Assembly (NCBI RefSeq): GCF_026151205.1
Contig: NC_087076.1
Location: 18,717,919-18,781,918, forward strand
DNA length: 64,000 bases
Source: Bolinopsis microptera
Taxonomy: Eukaryota > Ctenophora > Tentaculata > Lobata > Bolinopsidae
Reading direction: 5' to 3'
Positions within the stretch are counted from its first letter, which is position 1. The number at the start of each line of letters is the position of its first letter. This document shows, one piece after another, positions 36,801-49,800 of the stretch. The position numbers and the translations under genes were made by a program. The notes beneath the pieces were generated by a model. The model was not told where the DNA came from. It did not search any database and was given only the letters and a program-made list of their open reading frames with translations.

Positions 36801-38358
36801 ATAAAATTAGTTAATAAATTAGTATCACAAATAGAGTTAATGAATTAGTGTCACAAAAAAAAGTTAGTATCACGGAACAAACATCACATAATTTTTCAAA
36901 AATTAATAATAAATTCAGTGTATTTACAAGTTTTATAGTTAAACTGAACCTCCCCAACGCTGTCGGAAAATCTCAGTCGCAGTGAGCTTCTTTTGAGAGG
37001 CCTTTTTTTTCCTCTCAGCAGCCATGCGGACTCTGGCTTCTAATGACAGATTCGGGCCCCCAGTTGTCCGCACTGATACTGAAATTAGAATGAGTGAGGC
37101 AGGGACAGGGAGGGAGGGCCAGGGAGGGAGGGCCAGGGAGGGAGAGCCAGGGAGGGAGGGCCAGGGAGGGAGAGCCAGGGAGGGAGAGCCAGGGAGGGAG
37201 GGCCAGGGAGGGAGAGCCAGGAGGGGGGTTCACTGCCTAATACCTGGATGCTGCTGAATTAATCCGTGATCGTGGTTGCACAGCACAGACTGGTGTACCG
37301 TGACTGGAACGGGACGGTCTGAAATAAATATGGTGTTAAGATTTCATCACAAATGATATAACGCATCGCCAATCTTCATAAGAGTCCTTTCTTATCAATA
37401 AAATAACTAGTTGACTTACCAAAACACCACATACATTAACTCATTTACTTTTATGGCTTAAAAATTTACCCTGGCCCATTTGAACTGACGGAGGGAGTTC
37501 GCGAGCGAGAGCGGATGGGGTCAGGGGTTCTGATCAGGATACTGCTGCAATATTTAGATGTGTTATATATCAGTTTTAAATTTGACTAAATATTGTTAGC
37601 CTGGGTACAAACATATTACATAACCCTGGCAATAACATTACAATGGAATTAAACTGCATACTAAATGACGATTTTCAACCATTTCAAAAACATTGGACAC
37701 CGGGTCATATTTATTCTGCTATGCTACCTGACGGGTGCTGGGGTCGGAGAGGGTGCTTGGTGGAGGAGGAGATTGGTCCTCATCTCCGCAATTTCCGCCG
37801 CCTTTTCGTCCAGGACATGCCGCATGGCATTGGTCACACAATCCTGAATATCACTATTTTAACAGCTTTGTTTCAACAGGGATTCAGTGGATCTCATATC
37901 ATGACAGATGAAATTTGATTGTTCATATGTGATACAGGTGCAGCTTACCTTGCAGTGCAATGCGTGCAGTGGATCTGTCTGGGTACCAGCAGCAGTAACT
38001 GGGGGATGATCCGATGCTGCTCTCTGCTTCACTGCTGCCCCCTTCCTCTTGCATTTCTTGTCAACAGCATATTTCTTATATCGTAGCTGGACCTCCCTCA
38101 CCCAATCAGAGTGTACGCCACTTTCTGAAATGTATTCATCTCCTTAATGATTAAAGAACGATTTTTACAAAAGATATATCGATCATAGTTGTCATTTGTT
38201 AAGCCATGATGTTTTGCGAGAACTTCTCTAGTTCCTAATAAGAAGTGAGGCAATGGCAAGTGATAAAAACTTATTTACCCTCGATATGGCAGAAACGTGC
38301 CACAGCTCGTTTTATTTCGGGAACCGCTTCGAGAGTAGGGAACCTGGCTCTCATGTGC
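33837..38358 (-). CDS. Multi-exon transposon-derived protein ('GEQGGES'-type), family unresolved
   Basis: The last eight exons join in phase: 35837-35596, 35433-35307, 35182-35029, 34918-34738, 34589-34394, 34239-34116 and 33931-33837 (TGA), preceded by 36119-35935. Upstream exons 36368-36255, about 36769-36690, 37078-36950, 37318-37244, 37843-37728, 38124-37949 and 38358-38279 also have splice signals, but the junctions 37728/37318 and 36950/36769 do not resolve cleanly. Motifs: VGTDKTIHVKLFVDAD, PMLVYTEAPDHRRN, GMGSNGTFPCPLCEVH, NIKVGTFLWTEYGKLCEEID and FNEQGGESTHSLF, ending in a basic tail. I recall such proteins as large repetitive families in cnidarians and sponges, probably DNA-transposon-encoded. 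No catalytic triad could be assigned. The intact spliced 3' half makes an active element or a domesticated gene possible. An upstream ATG with donor at 38622-38598 (MASAGDVG) may be the first exon. Confidence 0.6.
37101..37230. repeat. G-rich minisatellite, 14-bp unit
   Basis: About nine copies of CCAGGGAGGGAG(A/G)G, in an intron of the transposon-derived gene. GGG runs every few bases could form G-quadruplexes on the plus strand. Confidence 0.95.
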
Positions 38359-38374
38359 CTGAAGAGTAAAATTT

Positions 38375-38398
38375 GGGGGGGGGGGGGGGGGGGGGGGG
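38375..38398. repeat. Poly-G tract, about 24 bases
   Basis: An uninterrupted G run. It is followed by 'tatattaaagtatat' (38406-38427) and its inverted copy 'atatactttaatata' (38463-38477), forming a potential hairpin. Confidence 0.95.
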
Positions 38399-38639
38399 CC
38401 AACCATATTAAAGTATATTAAAGTATATCCCCGGGTCAAAATCGGAAAAAATCCTACATTTTAATATACTTTAATATACCTACAATTAGAAGATTTATAT
38501 AATTTCACTTACAACTCGTGCAGATTGCAGGTCGAGTCAGCAAAAATGTAGGTAAGAGGAAACAAACAAGTTCGATGTATAATAACTTACAACCAACATC
38601 TCCTGCGGAAGCCATCGGAACCAAGTGGTCTTAACTGTC

Positions 38640-39650
38640 GTGTTACAGTTAACCCTGCGAACATTTCTGTCCTGCTTCCACTCATGTTCTCACTAATGTG
38701 ATAATCGATATGAACGTGCTTAATTTCGTTCTTTATAACAACAAATGCAATCATTTAATTCGATCGAGCTGTCAAGCAGATTACGGTATTAGGTGAATAG
38801 TGTGGCCATTGGTAACGACAATAGACAAGTCACTTGGTGACATGATACCGATTACCGCACGTGTGTAAGTTGTAACATCTTATACACTCTTACAGAGATA
38901 TATCTATATTCGATCCAAGCACTCTCACTTTTGAAAACTGAAGTCGAAGAAAATATTCTGATCCAGGTCACACTAAGAGGTACAAATCATAACAAGTAAA
39001 GTTGGCTGGTAACTAAGCGCTAAGTGAGCGCCCTAGTAGCGCTCGATTCATAATTTGATTTTCGTATAGTTCAAATCCAACAAAAGTGCGCGGCTCACCG
39101 CGCGTGGCAAACTTGAAATGCAGTAATGAACTCCGTGTACTATTTGAATATAATATTGATATAATTGCCATCGGCAGACAGAATGAACAATATGTATTGA
39201 TTCAGATTCTTATTCATGTATAAGATTTATTTCCATAACGGAATTATGAGATAATTTTCGAATTACAAATTGAATAGAAGTTTATGTTTATGGTTTCGGG
39301 TTTGTCGTAGGGGCCCAGGGGTCATTCGTAAATAGCGTTTGCGTCCGTTAAACAGGGGGAAGAGGAATGAAATTGGAAATATGAAATGTTGATGCTTGTG
39401 TTTACTTTCGCCTTTGAAGGTTATAGTTTGATTGTAAAATGGAATTGTGAGGCCAGGGTCAAACTCAAAATGAAAATGCAGGATCCGCTGCGCGCGGCGT
39501 CAGGCACAAGGTTTAATATATATATCAAATATAATATTTTTTATTGCTGTTCAACCATAATTTTGATTCAGTGCAGTGTTGAATGTTGATGCAGTATATG
39601 ACTCACAGTATGTCAAAATTAACTCATCATTTCACTATTGCATTATCATC
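38640..39650. other. Gene-free stretch
   Basis: No exon or repeat of note. Confidence 0.45.
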
Positions 39651-39654
39651 GCAG

Positions 39655-39860
39655 ATTTTAGCGATTATCACTATTTAATGGCGATTATCGTGCATTTAGC
39701 GATAATCGCCAATGTTAGGCGATAATCGTGCGCAATAATCGCATGTTAGGCGATAAACACGCGATAATCGCATATTGGGCGATAAACACGCGATAATTGC
39801 ATTATCGCTTTTATGCAAGAATAAAATCCAGATATTTTCCACTGTGTATATCGATCGAAT
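39655..39860. repeat. Array of palindromic GCGATAATCGC motifs, copy 2 (inverted)
   Basis: Repeated AGCGATTATC, GGCGATAATCG and GCGATAAACACGCGATAATCG. The right flank 'attttccactgtgtatat' is the reverse complement of the left flank of copy 1, so the two arrays belong to one dispersed element in opposite orientation. Confidence 0.9.
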
Positions 39861-39926
39861 GTACGCCGAAATCGATTGTATCACGTGGTGACCCCCACTG
39901 TGACACTGTCGCTTCACTATTATATA

Positions 39927-39970
39927 TCGTCTTCGACGATACAGGGGGAGCCGCGCACTTGGTGCGCGGC
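39927..39970. repeat. Two adjacent hairpins
   Basis: ATCGTC-TTC-GACGAT at 39927-39941 and GCCGCGCAC-TTG-GTGCGCGGC at 39950-39970, both perfect with 3-nt loops. They are near the palindromic array, so probably part of the same element. Confidence 0.75.
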
Positions 39971-40254
39971 GGGTCATACAACGTATGACATTGACAAGAA
40001 ATCGAAACTCGGAGCCGGCCGCGCAGCCGAATTTTGGATGATGATTAATCACTCTACACTCGACTCACGTGACTTTCTCAACCCGTTCTATAGCTGGCCC
40101 TGAACGACTATTCGGAACCCTAACCCTCTTATCTGATCATAACCCTAACCCAATCCTTACCAAAAGCATGTGCTGGAACCCTAACTCTAACGAGAAATTA
40201 GGCTAACTTCCTTATACGGTCATATCACGTGATCGAGACAGTTTTGCGCCAATA

Positions 40255-40375
40255 TCTCGCTAGGGGAGCATTTTAACCCTATGTCATGGGGGTTATTCGG
40301 AATCAGCGTCCGAAAATACATTAACGGGTGATACTCTTAAAATATATGTTCCATAGGTTGTAAACCTACAAAAAA
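40255..40375. repeat. Partial R1 MITE copy and linked repeat
   Basis: 'ttaaccctatgtcatgggggttattcggaatcagcgtccgaaaatacatt' is shared, inverted, with 7163-7205 and 57875-57925. It is followed by 'acgggtgatactc' and 'aggttgtaaacctacaa', also seen at 6645-6745. Degenerate AACCCTAA repeats lie at 40117-40180. Confidence 0.8.
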
Positions 40376-40705
40376 TACATCGATTCAATTTGGTTTCAAC
40401 TGTCGGGGGCCCTTTTAGAACAATTTCGAAGATCGACTGTCGAGTGATTTACTTTTTATTTAGCACGTTCTTTCTCCGAATTTTAGTTTTTCCTATTATA
40501 TTGTTACATGGGGACCTCAGGCTATCATGTTCATAAACATAGTGATTAGAATGACAGGCTGAGCGCGGCCCAGTAAACCTATTGTTACCGCACCTATCAG
40601 TCGCAATGGCTATTCTTTACGTGATCAAATGTTTCATTTTCACCCTCTAAAACAACACAATTTCGACAGTTTTTAATTCAAATTTCACTCTGATAGTGGG
40701 ATCTT

Positions 40706-41062
40706 ACTAAATCGCTCGCCAAAAATTATCACGTTACTTTGGTTTTTATGGTTTTGCAGCCGAACAATACGGTTTTACATATTAATCCTAACCATAACCC
40801 CGAAGCTATCCATAATTTAACCCTGACCACAACCCTAATCCTAAACAATCGAATTCGTGTTTTACAGGACTGTCACGTGACCAAAATAGTTTTTTGCCCA
40901 TAACTCTCCAGGGAAGCATTTTTACCCTTCTACGTCATGGGGCCGGGGGTGATTCGGAATCAGCGTCCTAAAATACATCTTTTAAAGTTTTAAGATTACT
41001 TTCATACCCTCAGGGCCTTTTCACAAGATTTTTTAAAAATTTGGGCGAGCGATTTAGTGCGA
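40706..41062. mobile_element. MITE (R1 family), second copy, inverted relative to 7043-7476
   Basis: Left end TACTAAATCGCTCGCC at 40710-40725; right end GGCGAGCGATTTAGTG at 41043-41058. The interior matches copy 1 in reverse: 'cataaccccgaagctatccat', 'cccataactctccagggaagcattttta' and 'gattcggaatcagcgtcc'. Confidence 0.88.
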
Positions 41063-41499
41063 CTGTGGGAGCGCTGATAGTGACTGTGAGAATGGAGAAA
41101 ATGTAGGAGCCGATCGAATATCCGGCTGAATTCGGTTTTGAGAAAATGCATTTCATCTACGTTTAGACTTTCGTGTCACAATGACCAAAAACACAATTTG
41201 TGATCCCATTGGCTTGCCGCCTATCCACCAGAGGCCCAAGCCGCCCAACAGCAATTTTGTAGAAGCGAAAGTTATTAGTATTACTCGTTGTCCAGAGAAC
41301 GTGTACAATGAATATCATCACTTTAAAGCGGTCAGGAATATTGTTATATTTGCTATATTTGAAAAACAAGCTATCACATTTTCCCACTTCAGGAACAGTG
41401 AAACTGAAAAGAGATATTACATGGAGCGTGGGATCTAGGCTTCACGATCATTCGATATGGGATGCGGCATTCCGATGTGGGAACATTGAACATTATTTT

Positions 41500-41668
41500 A
41501 TTTGACTTAACTGACTTAAGTCGGCTTCTTGGTCCGAGCAACTACAATTCCTCGCCACACGTGGCGGTCAAGCATAACAGATCTTATCTCTTCAACACAG
41601 GAAAGGCTGGTGTCCTTCTTTAGCATATCCAGAAACGTAAGGTGGGGCCTCCCCGGTCTCCTTCCTGT
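41500..41668 (-). mobile_element. LINE 3'-end fragment (RTE-like), downstream part
   Basis: Minus strand encodes TGRRPGRPHLTFLDMLKKDTS, EEIRSVMLDRHVWRGIV and a stop at about 41509. It matches the C-terminus of the RTE-like element at 56080-56187 (RRGRPHLTYIDILRKDTG). Confidence 0.8.
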
Positions 41669-43118
41669 CCCATATCCAAAAACATTTTAATTTCCTACAT
41701 TCTCAATTTTTTCGTTTTCTGTGGCCCACTCGCTTCGCTCGCATAAAAAGTCTTTGTATTCGCGCGGTTCAAAGATTTTTCATGGTGGATTCCAGATTCT
41801 CAATTTTACTTTTTTAGGGCCCGGAACAGGGACGTAGCCAGGATTTTTCTTTGAGGGGGGCTGTTGGCGAGCCGACGTGTCCAATCCATCTGCGCAGCGA
41901 GCGAAGCGATCAAGCTGTGGCAGGGGTCTGGGGGCGCAGCCCCTTTGGCGGGGGCGGAGCCCCTTTGGCGGGGGCTAGGGGGGCGCAGCCCCCCGGAAAA
42001 TTTTTGCGAAACAGGGTGTTTTAGACGACATTTGGCATTAAAGAAATTTGTAGGACAGCAATAAACTGGGATTGAAAAGAATCAAGTACTCACGTAAATT
42101 TGGTAACTTCACAACAGCAATCTGCATTCTCCAATCAGAATTTACGACTTACTCAGGCCTCATCGTCTTAAGATTTTTACATTTCCTACGGTCTAGGGGA
42201 CACTATTGACTATTTATAGAAGTCTTCTAGAATGTTTGCTTGGATTTAATGACAGATATTTACTAATCCACAGTTCAAATCTTTGACTGACTGCAGTCAT
42301 AAACACAGCCCAGTTACCAGGCGACCATGGGGACTAGGGGGCTTATCTTTTTTCTGGGGTTCGATTTTTTCCGGGGGGGGGGGCTGCCGCCCCCCTAGCC
42401 CCCCCCCCCCCCCCCCCCTAGCCCCCCCCCCTGTCTACGTGCCTGGCCCGGAATGCTTTTTAATAGATAATCCTAGGTTACTTTTGGGGGCGAAGCCCCC
42501 GAAAATTTTGGAAATTTAAACTAGATTTGGCCTCCTGGAACGAATCTGACAATGGAGAACGATTTTAGCATACTATTTTCTGATTTCAATTTTTATTGGG
42601 ATAAATTGTCTGGATTCTAGAATCCCTAAACACTTGGCTTAACTAAAGCACGAAATAGGAGACAGCATGAAGTATCAAGAGTTTATAATTTTGGCAAAAA
42701 TGTTTTCTCATCTACTACCATCACTTTCTGCTTTCAAGCCCGTTTCATAGACTAGATGAGTAGATAGTAAAATGTTAATAAAGTAATAATGACAACTATT
42801 TATGTCGTGTACGCGAAAATGCCCCAATAATTAGCATCTGGTTAGTGGTTACTTGATGCACAGATTTTGTAGCTAATAGCAACAAACTTTGGTCTGTGAA
42901 ACGAAATTTGATAGACTGGATCAGTGGATCCCTGACTGAGGACATTTAAATAACGGTCCAGCAACTTTTAGTCTGCTCTTTCACTTAAATTCCTACTGAA
43001 ATATTATCGAAAATTCTCAGAGTTGGCTCTCGAATTTCCTACTTTTTGTCAAAAATTTCCTACTTTTAAAAATTTCCTACATTCTTAGAATGCGAGAATG
43101 CGGGTTTTTGAATATGGG
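41669..43118. mobile_element. TIR element (about 1.45 kb) inserted in a LINE
   Basis: The ends are inverted repeats, CCCATATCCAAAAAC and GTTTTTGAATATGGG. Flanks 41661-41668 (CTTCCTGT) and 43119-43126 (TCTCCTGT) look like an 8-bp target duplication with two changes, as expected for hAT. The interior has no transposase, but holds 'gacgtagccaggatttttc', GC-rich blocks of GGGGGC(G/T)AAGCCCCC type (41930-42000, 42360-42500) and long C runs. Confidence 0.65.
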
Positions 43119-43250
43119 TCTCCTGTATCCATGCTGAGGGTCCCAGAACAGAAGTTGGTTTGCCAGAAGGTCGTCATGCCTGGCTACATGTCCAGCCAGT
43201 CTCATTCTTCTGGAGGCTATCATCGCTGATGGCTTATTTTATTTATATGT
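43119..43250 (-). mobile_element. LINE fragment (RTE-like), upstream part
   Basis: Minus strand encodes IASRRMRLAGHVARHDDL and NQLLFWDPQHGYRR, matching IAERRMRLAGHLTRHEELL of the element at 55980-56070. It continues in frame with the fragment at 41500-41668 once the 1.45 kb insertion is removed. Confidence 0.8.
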
Positions 43251-43733
43251 AATATTGTTATCGCTTTCTTCTCTTTTCAAACATTACTATGGTGATAGTA
43301 CATATATTGGTTATTTTATACGTAGTCACCTAATAAAGATGGCAGTAAATTGCGGAGAAATTAATTAAGATGATTTATTATTTTATTCTCGATCGGGGCT
43401 CTTTATTTATTAGATTTTTGTTATAACCCGTTGAGTTTATTTTTTAAGCGTTTTGTTTCAAAATGTACGAAAGGATAAATACTTTGTTATGTTTTCTTTC
43501 GACTTGTTTAAGAACAGTACAACTGTGATAATCTTTATTGTTCAACAAACTTAAGAGTTTCAACTCTCACTAATAATAAATTAATTTGTCTCCAGATTTC
43601 GTTCTTATGGCGATGGTCAAAATATTTATAGCTTAGAATATCCCTCTTCGGTTAAAAATTAATATCAACAAACGATAGTCAATCTTGTCGCCAATGCTGA
43701 GTTATTAAAATGGCCTGATATCAAGTTCTCTGC

Positions 43734-43739
43734 TTTATT
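43734..43739 (-). terminator. Polyadenylation signal for DMGDH
   Basis: AATAAA on the minus strand (plus TTTATT), about 115 bp beyond the DMGDH stop codon. Confidence 0.6.
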
Positions 43740-43851
43740 TTCACTTTTTGAGATGGAAGTGATAATCTAATCCATGCGTATTTACATATTCGAGTCCTGC
43801 CACAAGCATTCTGTTCATGTCTTGAGTCAAGTGACGCTAACTGAAACTAGC

Positions 43852-46800
43852 TCAAGCCTGTAGCTGTGCCTGTTTGAGAGCATTTCTCGTTCTGACCGCC
43901 TCTGTCTCGTACATGGGGTCGTTAACTACAGTAGCTTTGTATCTGAAATGAAACTTGATAGTAATTACCCTGTTCTGGTTTTGGATGACTGATCAAGTTA
44001 AAACACTGGATATATTATAGAGATGGATTTTCCTTGACAACAAAACGCAGTGTGCAGACCCAAACCGGTTTTGCTGCAGACTAGAAAATACTAGATTTAC
44101 AGCCCCTCTTGCACAAAACAGTAAGACTAGTTAAACCGGTTTCTTTCTTACCTCTTGCCCAGAAGTTCAACGTACACATTGGAACCTAGTTCAGCCAGGT
44201 CGCCGGGTGGGAGGTATGCCATGCAAATACTTGTATTTTTGTTATAACTCCAGGCTCCGGATGTAGTGTTACCAACGACCTGTTTTATTTCACATTTATT
44301 CGACTGTTAACTAAATAACAGGATCGCATATCGGCTAGCTTTCATTCATTTAATAAATATTATTAACATAACAAATTCATACTGAGAAGAAAAATAGGAT
44401 AATTACTGTTTGTAATGCAATAAGTTAGAACAAGTTTAAATGTGGGCCATCTAGGCCAAACCTCTCTTAAAAAAACAAAAATTAAACAGGTTTAAATTCT
44501 TGAATATACCTTGTTGTCAAACCAAATAGTCTCGTTACCCTCCGGATCCAAATAACCATGAGTGTCAACAGTCAGAGCCACCAATTTAGTCTTCAACTCT
44601 TTACCAAGCAATTCCTTACAAGCCTCTTGACCAATAAAACTCGTCTTTTTGTTTGTTTTTACGAAGGGCCCTAAACCAGCTTCGAATGGGTTCTTATCCA
44701 GATTCATCTGAAATTGAAACATGTATTTTGAATGCTGGTTATTTTCCAAATGTTTCTGAAGTGGACAACTCTCATTGTCGTTTTGAATAATAGCTTATAG
44801 GGTACCTGCTTTAATCATGGCAAGATTTCCAAGCATTTATCAAAATTGGGACAGTCTCCAAGACAGCATAACCAGATTTTATCCTGTTTGTGGCCTGAAT
44901 TACCTGGCTATTATGTTCATAGTACAGCCAAAACCGGTGCCAACCATGGACCAGTGTCCGCTTGCAGTTGATGCGATTTAGCTTCCTTCACTATACTACT
45001 TCCTATACTAGCATATCTTGAGAAGATCTATTTAAGAAAAACTAGTTTCCTTCAACTAATTCCTGTTTGCCAAACCAGAAACTGGCTTAACGTTAAACTC
45101 GATTGAGGTAGACAAACCAGTTGGACTAGTGCCACGCAAAGAAGCGCGCGCTCAAAGTAATAATAATGTTTGTAGACTGTGTCCGCCTCTTTATGAAAGT
45201 ATACAAATCGGCGTTTGCGCAATCCAGACAAACCTTGCACAGTCGAGGATTTTGGAACTCGAATTTACAATCCTGTATTTGATAACAATTCCGATTTAAA
45301 TGTGTTCGTAACGATTAAAACCGAGAAAGATTTAATTTTCAAAAGTTACCTCGGATCCCCATCCCCTAAATCCTTTTTCAAGTCTTAAAGAGTTCGTTGC
45401 GTAAGCACCATAATCTCCAATCTCAAATTCAGCTCCTGCTTCTAGAATTCTTTTGTAAAGGGCGCCTGTGTCGTTTCGATCATGATGAATTTCCCATCCC
45501 AACTCGCCTGGAGTTTACAAAAATATTAGAATCTAAAGTCTTCGTAAAAGGTACATTCTACAAGGCATCATTTCCTTCAGTTCTAAGTTTCATCCTGAAC
45601 TTCTACCTATAATTTACCAGTGTACGATATCCTTGTTGCCTGAACACCAAATCCGGCCAGGTTCATTTCACGACATTCCAAAAACGGGAATTCTTCATGA
45701 GACATAGCACTGTCAGTAAGCTTGGTCATGACGTCACGGGAATATTTCCCGGTTACTGCTAACACTCCCATTTGATCGGTCACGTTCTGCAGTGTAAACT
45801 CTGCATTTTCAGGCATGTGCTGCTTTATCCACCTGTAACAATTCTTGTTTACTTATTCTGTTTACATAAGTCATTTGGCATAGGATCAACATTTATTGAT
45901 TTAAGTACATAGTTAATACACTAGTGAGAGTAGACATTACAGTGAGTGAAAAACAAAAAAAGAATTTAGCGTTTTTGCTATAAAATGGTCTTGAAAATAC
46001 GACTAAAATATATCGACCAATACAAAACAAGATCACACCCAGGCTCCAATAAATACCTGAAATCATGTCCTTCACTGCCAGAACCTGTCACTATGTAATA
46101 TCTGTCTTTTCCGAGTCTAGATATTGTTAGTTCAGAGTAGACTTTACCATTGGGAGTAAGCATGTGCGATATGTTCACTCGTTGTTGCTGTAAATATTCG
46201 TATCATCAGATGTTTGATAGAGAATAAACGTTGAATTCAATATTAACGGTGGCTAAAAAATAATGAGCTTCGAGTTGTGAAGCTTTGGTACAGTTTTGAA
46301 TAAAAGCATTTGTTTTAAACCGACCTTGGGTAGAGTATTAGCAACCATCGAGGAGAGGAACTTAGTTGCACCTGGTCCTTCTAAAACGAACTTTCCGAAT
46401 GGAGTAAGATCAGCTACACCGACCCCGTTGAGAATGAGATCCACTTCTCTGCCGACTGCATCATGATAATGTTTCCTGGTGTAACAGACTGGTGTGGTCG
46501 TGAGTTCCCCTTTAGTTGCAAAGAAGTGCGGCTGTTCCCATCCAGCATGGAACCCAAACGCTGCAGATAAAAACATTTAAGTAAGAGCATTATGTCGCTT
46601 GATTTAAAAGTTAGGGTGAACAAAAGACTAAAGAAAGAAGTGAGGAACTCTGCACCAACCAGCTCCCCTTTCTTTAGTTTCCTCGTAAACTCCGCTCACC
46701 CTCTCTGTAGGTCTTCCTGCCCATCTCTCCTCTTTAGGGAACGCAGGACACGTGTTCATTCCGTAGGACTCTCGAGCCTTCTCCATTAGGAACTTCCGGT

Positions 46801-49800
46801 CAGTCCAGTCCGAATATCTATCTGGATCACATTCTATCAGGTCGTAGTCAGGTTCTCCATTCATCATCCATCTGATAGAGAAATTGCAAGGTGTGAGCTA
46901 TGGAAATCATGTTTACCAGTTTTATTTTACATTATGAGACCCACGAGATTGAATTACATGCTAAGCTATCCAAACTGTACAAAAACAGGTAATATAGCAC
47001 GGAATTTAGTGGGAAAACTGACCTAGCAAGGTATTTTCCAGCACCTCCAGAATGTATAATACCGTAGCCGAACCCGACGGCTAGCCAGTAATTTGTTAAG
47101 TGGTGAGTTGGTCCCATCATCGGTAATATGTCGGGAGAATATGTAATCGGTCCTGCTATCACGCTCTGCGGGAATGTTTTGTTATTTCTAAAAGTTCAAA
47201 ATTTCACCGAATTATAAGGAAGGCAGGTGAAAAATAGTAATAAAGGTGATGGTTCTTGTATTGGTGTAGGTGGTTTTTTTGCATTTTTTCCGCCTCGAAA
47301 TGGTGGAAAAACCTACAACTTGGAATCTCTAGGAAGAATTGTTCAAGTAAAGAATCGTTCAAGTAAAGAGTTCAATGCGTAATTGGATATTTTAAACATT
47401 ATTGAATATTTAAATATTCCGGGAAAATATTCTGGGAATTTTAAAATTATTCAAGGTATAATATAACCGGGTTGGATAAATAGTTCAAGGGGGCTATATT
47501 TATGAGTCGCATTTGAACTTGATTTCTCTTGGAGAATTTCTCTTTAGACTCTTAACTTGCGAACAAATTGAAGCAGCAAACTTTAGGCTAGAAACTTTAT
47601 TGAATTGAAATAATCATTCCACGTAACAACGTCTTCTTCAGTTCTGTAATAAAATTGTTAAACATGTGTAAAAATTAACGACGGAAAGAAATTTAAAATA
47701 ATATTAAGACAAAAACAGAGAAATAAAATTTACGAAATATGACCCAAAAATGTAATTGCAAAAAATGTCAAAACAACAAAAAATACGACAAGAAGAAATG
47801 TAAGCTAATACAACTAAATACTGTACTACTCATGATACTAAACTAATTAGTAAACGTAAAACTGGTTGTTCAGAATTCACAGTTCATGTGTAAAAACTAA
47901 TGATAAAATCAGCACTTAAGCAACGATAACTCGGTTGTCATGGTTACTATCCAAAAATTCCTATCAATACATTATTTACTAGTTAAACATCGACTAAATA
48001 TTTGTACAAATAACTCAACTCAGAACGATCATTCATTTCAGGACTTAATCTCAATATATACATCGCTTCTACAATCTTTCTACGAACAGTTTTACTCTGT
48101 AAATCAAGTAACTTAAAAGATAAAACTGGGGTTCGGTTAGGATGTAGAGATGCGTAGTGCTGTCCAACCCCATTCTCTGGATGTGCTCTAGGATTCCTAG
48201 CAGCCTGTCTGTGCTCCATCAGACGAGCATGGAGGCTTCTCTCAGTTTCCCCACAGTATCTCTTACCACATAACTCGCAAGTAACTAAGTAAATAGCTCC
48301 TTTTGTTGAGCATGTTGTTCCTGTGAGTCTAGGGCAGATCTCACAATTGTTGGGGTTACCAAGGTCACAAGTCTTCTTATCCAGTGGACGAGAGCGGCAG
48401 AAGATGTCCTGTAACTTCTTACCAGGTGTAAAAATAACTCTGATGGGGAGTTTGTTAGATTTGATGTAGTTGCGAATCTTATTACAAACTGTTCCAGAGA
48501 TGAATGGTAAGGTGAGTGGGACAGAGTCAGGTGTGGTTTGACGTCTTCTCCTAGTCCTCCTGTTCCTTGCGTTATGACTCAGAGGTTGGTGTCCATTTTT
48601 CTTTAAGAGATCATCGATGATCTTAACTGAATGATCGAGTTCCTGGGGTCCTGAGGAAGCAATGGTGGCATTACGGTAGAAGTTCTTCTTACACTCCTCC
48701 TTCACTGAGTCCGGGTGGTGTGACTTCTGGTGTAATGTTATCCCCTTGTTCTGGGTTTTCCTGTAGAATCTGTGGTGCACTTTTCCTTCCTCATCGATCC
48801 GGATTTCCGTACTCAGGAACGGGACAAAATCCGCAGGGGTAGACGGGAACTCGATCTCCCACTTGATTCTGTTATCGGGATCCTGGTCGGCTATGCGTTG
48901 TAACATATCCAGTGCTTCTTCTCTGGATTTGGCTAAGGAACCAGCATCATCTACATACCGTTTGTATAAGAACCGAACAGGGTTACTGATGTAATAACTG
49001 TCTAAATATATACTATTACGCTCGAATTTCCACATTCTAATAATCGCTACAGGAGGGGATGGTCTACAACCCATGAATAAACCTAAAAGTTGTTTATAAA
49101 GTCTCCCATTAAATGTAAAATAAGAATTCGTCAAAACTACTGTAAAGATACCTCTAATTTCTAATAAACTTAAACAATACGTACTTAACTTACTCCAATG
49201 TTCTTCTGCAAATTCAATAACTGTCTCAATACACTCATTGATATTCAAATTCGTATACAAAGCTGATACATCCGCTGTAAAGAACTGTAACCTTTAAGTT
49301 CACTCTCTGGTAGCCTACAGAGGATGTCCAGGTGGCTGTAGATATCGTACATATGAGTAGGTACTTCTCTCAACAAAGGACTGATAATGTCGGTAACTAA
49401 CCAAGCCAACTTCTCTGTAGGTGAGCCACAACACGATACGATTGGTCTAACTTTCATATCCTCCAAGTTGATACGAGAGTAGTCAGTATCAGGTGGGAAC
49501 TTGTGTGTCTTCACCAGGGTGTACATAGTAGGTAATGTAGAGTACGAGCTAATAAATAAATCCTCAATACGTGAGTCTAATTCCATATGGTTACTACAAC
49601 TTTTAGGTTTATTCATGGGTTGTAGACCATCCCCTCCTGTAGCGATTATTAGAATGTGGAAATTCGAGCGTAATAGTATATATTTAGACAGTTATTACAT
49701 CAGTAACCCTGTTCGGTTCTTATACAAACGGTATGTAGATGATGCTGGTTCCTTAGCCAAATCCAGAGAAGAAGCACTGGATATGTTACAACGCATAGCC

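Noticed and set aside
37015-37257. Proline/leucine-rich and glycine/arginine-rich open frames
   Set aside because: They are translations of the 14-bp minisatellite on the two strands.
42283-42519. Gly/Pro-rich 78-residue open frame
   Set aside because: It runs through poly-C and GC-rich repeat of the inserted TIR element; no protein features.
49501-49608. N-terminal part of the plus Penelope open frame as real RT sequence
   Set aside because: It is the antisense of the minus copy's RT segment; homology begins only at QLLGLFMGC.
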